From: Oscillospiraceae bacterium
GTDB lineage: Bacteria; Bacillota; Clostridia; Oscillospirales; Oscillospiraceae
Direction of reading: 5' to 3'
Assembly (NCBI GenBank): GCA_017408915.1
Contig: JAFQTS010000065.1
Span: 1-64,000, forward strand
DNA length: 64,000 nt
A program made the position numbers and the translations under genes. Each line of letters begins with the position of its first letter. Position 1 is the stretch's first letter. Under the pieces are notes generated by a model, which was not told the origin of the DNA, did not search any database, and worked only from the letters and a program-made list of their open reading frames with translations. This document shows, piece by piece, positions 61,186 to 64,000 of the stretch.

Positions 61186-61887
61186 TTATTCTACGATACG
61201 CCCGTCGGTGGAGATGGTCACCACCTGCCAGGGGATAAATTTCCCGCTGTCGATGAGGGCTTTCTTCACGGCGTTTTCGATGCCGCCGCAGCAGGGCACT
61301 TCCATCCGCACCACGGTGACGCTCTTGATGTCGTTGGCGGCGAGGATGGCGGTGAGCTTTTCGGCGTAGTCTACGCTGTCCAGCTTGGGGCAGCCGATGA
61401 GGCAGACCTTATTGCGGATGAAGTCGTTGTGGAAGTTGCCGTAGGCGTAGGCGGTGCAATCGGCAGCCACCAGCAGATGCGCCCCGTTAAAGTAGGGGGC
61501 GGTGGGCGGCGCCAGCTTGATCTGCACAGGCCACTGGCGCAGCTGGGAGGCGGCAGCCACAGGGGCGGCAGGGGCAACGTCGCAGCGCTCGATGGTGCGG
61601 CTCTGAGAGCCGGGGCAGCCGCAGGGGAGAGGTGCTTCGGCGGCTTCTTTGGCAGCCTTTGCAGCCAGTACGGCAGCCTCATCGTAGGCGGGGGCTTCCC
61701 GCTCTTCAAAGGTAATAGCGCCTGTGGGGCAGGCGGGCAGGCAATCCCCCAGACCATCGCAATAGTCCTCACGGAGAAGTTTGGCCTTGCCGTCGATCAT
61801 GCCGATGGCACCTTCGTGGCAGGCCAATGCGCACAGACCGCAGCCGATACACTTGTCCTCGTCAATTTTGATGATCTTACGGATCAT
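61186..61887 (-). CDS. 4Fe-4S ferredoxin-domain iron-sulfur protein
   Basis: 233 residues. N-terminal two-cluster ferredoxin: CIGCGLCALACHEGA and CDGLGDCLPACPTGA (the second cluster has an altered spacing). An Ala-rich linker (EAAVLAAKAAKEAAEA), a CGCPG motif near residue 88, and a C-terminal domain with DCTAYAYGNFH and EVPCCGGIENAV follow. Similar proteins often accompany hybrid-cluster or redox-sensing genes in anaerobes. AAGGAGGACAG precedes the ATG. Function unknown; probably cytoplasmic electron transfer. Confidence 0.82.
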   Translation of the reverse strand: MIRKIIKIDEDKCIGCGLCALACHEGAIGMIDGKAKLLREDYCDGLGDCLPACPTGAITFEEREAPAYDEAAVLAAKAAKEAAEAPLPCGCPGSQSRTIERCDVAPAAPVAAASQLRQWPVQIKLAPPTAPYFNGAHLLVAADCTAYAYGNFHNDFIRNKVCLIGCPKLDSVDYAEKLTAILAANDIKSVTVVRMEVPCCGGIENAVKKALIDSGKFIPWQVVTISTDGRIVE

Positions 61888-61997
61888 AACCCTGTCCTCC
61901 TTGAAAAAGTTTCTTGTTCTGTGAGGTCAGTATAGCATGGGATGCCTACATAAACTGTTGCATAAGCCACATGTTTTGCGGGGAAATCATGGAAAGG

Positions 61998-62026
61998 TTG
62001 AGAAATTTGACACAGTGTGGTAAAAT
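61998..62026 (+). promoter_or_regulatory. Promoter of the thioesterase gene
   Basis: TTGAGA (61998-62003), 17 bases, TAAAAT (62021-62026); a TTGACA at 62007-62012 lies too close to the -10. Confidence 0.6.
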
Positions 62027-62057
62027 AAAGGAAATTTTTTCGAGGAGAATACTCGTT

Positions 62058-62771
62058 ATGGTCTATACGGAGCAATTTTATGTAGGGTACAGCGACTGCG
62101 GCGCAGACATGACCCTCAGCAATACGGCGCTGCTGCGGTACTTTGAAAATATCGCCTCCATGCACGGGGCGGCGGTGGGCGACAGTCCCTTGGAAGTGCC
62201 CTATCGCTGGGTGCTGCTGTCGTACCATGTGTGCGTGAAGCGCCGCCCCAAGTTTAATAGCCGCGTGACGCTGAAAAGCTGGAATCGGGCGGTGAAGGGG
62301 GTTACCTCCTGCCGTGAGTTCGAGCTGTACGATGAAAATGGCGACCTACTTTGCACCGCTATCTCCAACTGGGTGCGGGTAGATGCTGAGACGGGGAAGC
62401 TCCAGCGGCTGGGCGAGGCGGTGGCGGAGCAGTACGGCAGCGAGGCGCGGGGCAATTTCGACTCGCCGTGGATTCCCAAGCTGAAAGAGGCGGCGGTGTA
62501 CGATTTCGAGAAGCGCTACAGGGTGGAGCGCCATTTCATCGATGCCAACCGCCATATGAACAATGTCTGCTATCTCGACCTTGCCAACTGCGTGCTGCCC
62601 CAAGAGGTATGGGACAAGGGGGAGAGCGATACTTTCTCCATCCACTACCGCAAGGCCTCCTATTACGGCGAGGAATTGACCTGCTGCTATGGCGAGGAGG
62701 AAACAGGCGCTACCGTCGTGGTGAAGGGCGGCGAGGGAGATGTCCGCGCCGTGGTGTTTTTAGAAAAATAA
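62058..62771 (+). CDS. Acyl-ACP thioesterase
   Basis: 237 residues from ATG 62058 (CGAGGAGAAT upstream). Two hot-dog halves as in bacterial/plant FatA-like thioesterases: first DCGADMTLSNTALLRYFENI and WVLLSYHVCVKRRPKF, second RHFIDANRHMNNVCYLDLAN, which carries the conserved Asn-His catalytic area. Hydrolyses acyl-ACP to free fatty acids. Divergent from the ferredoxin-domain gene; monocistronic. Confidence 0.9.
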   Translation: MVYTEQFYVGYSDCGADMTLSNTALLRYFENIASMHGAAVGDSPLEVPYRWVLLSYHVCVKRRPKFNSRVTLKSWNRAVKGVTSCREFELYDENGDLLCTAISNWVRVDAETGKLQRLGEAVAEQYGSEARGNFDSPWIPKLKEAAVYDFEKRYRVERHFIDANRHMNNVCYLDLANCVLPQEVWDKGESDTFSIHYRKASYYGEELTCCYGEEETGATVVVKGGEGDVRAVVFLEK

Positions 62772-62877
62772 TGAATGATGAATAGTGAATAATGAATGAT
62801 GAATAATTTTTTAAATTATCCGCGGAGCGGATACCGCAATTATTCACTATTAATTATTCATTCTTAATTATTCATTT
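62771..62877. repeat. AT-rich palindromic element
   Basis: About 107 bases. Left arm 62771-62806 is built from ATGAATGATGAATA-like units; the right arm 62838-62876 is its imperfect reverse complement. The centre holds ATCCGC-gga-GCGGAT (62817-62831). Composition is very unlike the GC-rich surroundings. It looks like a small non-coding mobile or intergenic repeat (MITE/REP-like). Confidence 0.65.
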
Positions 62878-62885
62878 AAGAAAAA

Positions 62886-62912
62886 AAGAAAGCCCCGTGG
62901 GGCTTTCTTTTT
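62886..62912. terminator. Terminator after the TlpA-like gene
   Basis: Stem GAAAGCCCC / GGGGCTTTC with A7 and T6 flanks, just past the minus-strand stop at 62916. Confidence 0.9.
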
Positions 62913-62915
62913 TGC

Positions 62916-63632
62916 TTAGTTAGGATAGATGAAGTCGATGCCGCCCATGAGGATGTCGTAGCTCATAGCACCGCTGCGGCCTGCCACCAGATTGCCCTCG
63001 GCGCTGAGGAAGAAGGTGGTGGGCAGTCCCGTAATGCCGTAGGTATAGGCGGCGTGATTGTCGGTGTCATAGAACACGGGGAAGGTGAAGCCCTCCTCCG
63101 CCACATAGGACGAGGCGCTGTCCACCGTATCCCAGTAGCCGTCGGTGACGTTGACCATTACGAAGTTCACCGCGTCTCCCAGCTCCTCATAGGCCCGCTG
63201 GAAATCGGGCATCTCCGAGCGGCAAGGGCCGCAGTTGCTGGACCAGAAGTTCAGCACCATGGGCTTGCCGAAGTAGTCCGAGAGCTTGGCCTCGCTGCCG
63301 TCCAAGTGGTAGAAGGTGAAGTCGGGTGCGGGATAAACGGGGGCTTCCTCGCTATCCCCCGTATCCTCGGGAGGCGTAGTGTCCTCGGGGGATGCGGTGT
63401 CCTCGGGGGATGCGGTGTCCTCGGGTGTATTCTCGCTTTCGCCGTCGGGGACGGGGTCGGCAGGTGTGGTGTCGGGTTTGGCGTCGTTCTGGGGGATGGT
63501 GCTGCCGATGTTCTCATCGAGGGTGGGCAGCCCACCTATAGTACCTGCGCCTAAGTTGCGGTAGAGCAGTGTTGCGCCTGCAACCACCAGTACAAGGAGC
63601 AGGATGAGGATCACAAGTCTTTTTTTCTCCAT
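62916..63632 (-). CDS. Membrane-anchored TlpA/ResA-like thiol-disulfide oxidoreductase
   Basis: 238 residues. Residues 5-24 form one hydrophobic anchor, so the domain faces outside. A low-complexity linker at about 60-95 includes four xPEDTx repeats. The thioredoxin-like domain has the redox CGPC in SSNCGPCRSEMP and the cis-Pro segment GITGLPTTFF. It probably reduces disulfides outside the membrane with electrons passed by CcdA, encoded immediately upstream (12-base gap). Targets unknown. Confidence 0.9.
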   Translation of the reverse strand: MEKKRLVILILLLVLVVAGATLLYRNLGAGTIGGLPTLDENIGSTIPQNDAKPDTTPADPVPDGESENTPEDTASPEDTASPEDTTPPEDTGDSEEAPVYPAPDFTFYHLDGSEAKLSDYFGKPMVLNFWSSNCGPCRSEMPDFQRAYEELGDAVNFVMVNVTDGYWDTVDSASSYVAEEGFTFPVFYDTDNHAAYTYGITGLPTTFFLSAEGNLVAGRSGAMSYDILMGGIDFIYPN

Positions 63633-63644
63633 AGGAATACCTCC

Positions 63645-64000
63645 TTAGTTCAGCAGCGTCATGAGCCGACCGAGAAGGCCTGTTGCCATGGCAAGGCCGA
63701 GGATGATCAGCAGCACGCCGCAGACGATGTTGATAATGGTGTAGTGGCGTTTGATGAAGGTGAAAGCACCTTTCAGCTTGTCAATGAGGATGGCGCTGAG
63801 AAGGAAGGGAACGCCGAGGCCGAGGGAGTAGGCCAGCAGCATACCCATTCCTGCCAGCACGTGACCCTGCTGGGAGGCCAGCAGAAGGGCAGAGCCTAAA
63901 AATGCGCCAACGCAGGGCGTCCAGCCAAGGGAAAAGACGATGCCGAACAACACCGCGGAGAAGAAATTCATGTTGGCGGTATCCACATTCCTTTGGCTGC
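63645..64000 (-). CDS. ccdA: CcdA cytochrome-c-biogenesis family membrane protein, C-terminal part (partial)
   Basis: The open frame runs off the right edge; about 118 residues are visible. At least three membrane helices. LFGIVFSLGWTPCVGAFLGS carries the conserved Pro-Cys of the second redox helix, followed by LLAYSLGLGVPFLLSA. CcdA moves reducing power from cytoplasmic thioredoxin across the membrane to partners such as TlpA/ResA, here the next gene. Family confident; the N-terminus with the first redox Cys is outside the window. Confidence 0.9.
   Translation of the reverse strand, partial: SQRNVDTANMNFFSAVLFGIVFSLGWTPCVGAFLGSALLLASQQGHVLAGMGMLLAYSLGLGVPFLLSAILIDKLKGAFTFIKRHYTIINIVCGVLLIILGLAMATGLLGRLMTLLN

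Noticed and set aside
1..64000. CRISPR arrays, tRNA/rRNA genes, insertion sequences, prophage
   Set aside because: No regularly spaced repeats, no cloverleaf or rRNA-like conserved sequence, and no transposase, integrase or phage structural gene was recognised by eye.

Overview
The window reads as chromosomal DNA of a strictly anaerobic, GC-rich Firmicute of the gut Clostridia type (Oscillospiraceae-like; the genus is an inference). Support: strong AGGAGG-type ribosome sites, sigma-A promoters (TTGACA-17-TATAAT type), bidirectional GC-hairpin/T-run terminators between convergent genes, formate-tetrahydrofolate ligase, many ferredoxin, molybdenum, corrinoid and siroheme proteins, and no aerobic respiratory genes. 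No rRNA, tRNA, CRISPR array or insertion sequence was seen. Many long antisense reading frames are shadows caused by the biased codon use.

Layout. 1-10.2 kb (+): purine operon with the purN end, a PurO-type IMP cyclohydrolase, a stand-alone AICAR formyltransferase, purD, purL, guaB and fhs. 10.3-19.8 kb: ABC-F ATPase, alanine- and glutamate-type sodium symporters, a GH13 glucosidase divergent from a GPH sugar symporter, and kynureninase. 19.9-36.0 kb: a redox island. A leftward operon encodes a ferredoxin, an AprA-like flavoprotein, a pyridine-nucleotide oxidoreductase, a cytoplasmic molybdoenzyme and a DmsB-like subunit. It is divergent from one LysR gene. A second LysR gene is divergent from a TRAP transporter operon followed by a second ferredoxin/flavoprotein pair and a remarkable 853-residue fusion (CoA-disulfide reductase, rhodanese, siroheme sulfite-reductase-like and ferredoxin domains). 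36.1-38.8 kb: an iron-complex/corrinoid-type ABC importer.

38.9-45.3 kb: a corrinoid methyl-transfer island with a PucR-type regulator, two MtaA-like proteins, a MtaC-like corrinoid protein and a PocR-domain AraC regulator. Between the convergent first methyltransferase and corrinoid genes lies a cobalamin riboswitch on the minus strand. No minus-strand gene follows it directly: read-through would be antisense to the methyltransferase gene and then sense into the PucR-type regulator. It has a visible terminator/antiterminator platform. A B12-controlled antisense switch is the most interesting hypothesis in the window.

45.5-64.0 kb: hemolysin III-like protein, aldose epimerase, MFS transporter with an apparent AUA start, a sugar ABC importer, a nucleotidyltransferase/hexosamine-kinase fusion with galE, cutC, a third MtaA-like protein, LysR, coiled-coil protein, two short-chain dehydrogenases, a ferredoxin-domain protein, acyl-ACP thioesterase, and a TlpA/CcdA thiol-redox pair cut by the right edge.

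How it may fit together: fhs supplies 10-formyl-THF for both formyl transfers in purine synthesis; the 20-36 kb genes probably deliver electrons to a sulfur compound or another imported organic substrate; the 39-45 kb genes probably demethylate imported methylated compounds when B12 is present. The last two statements are inference.
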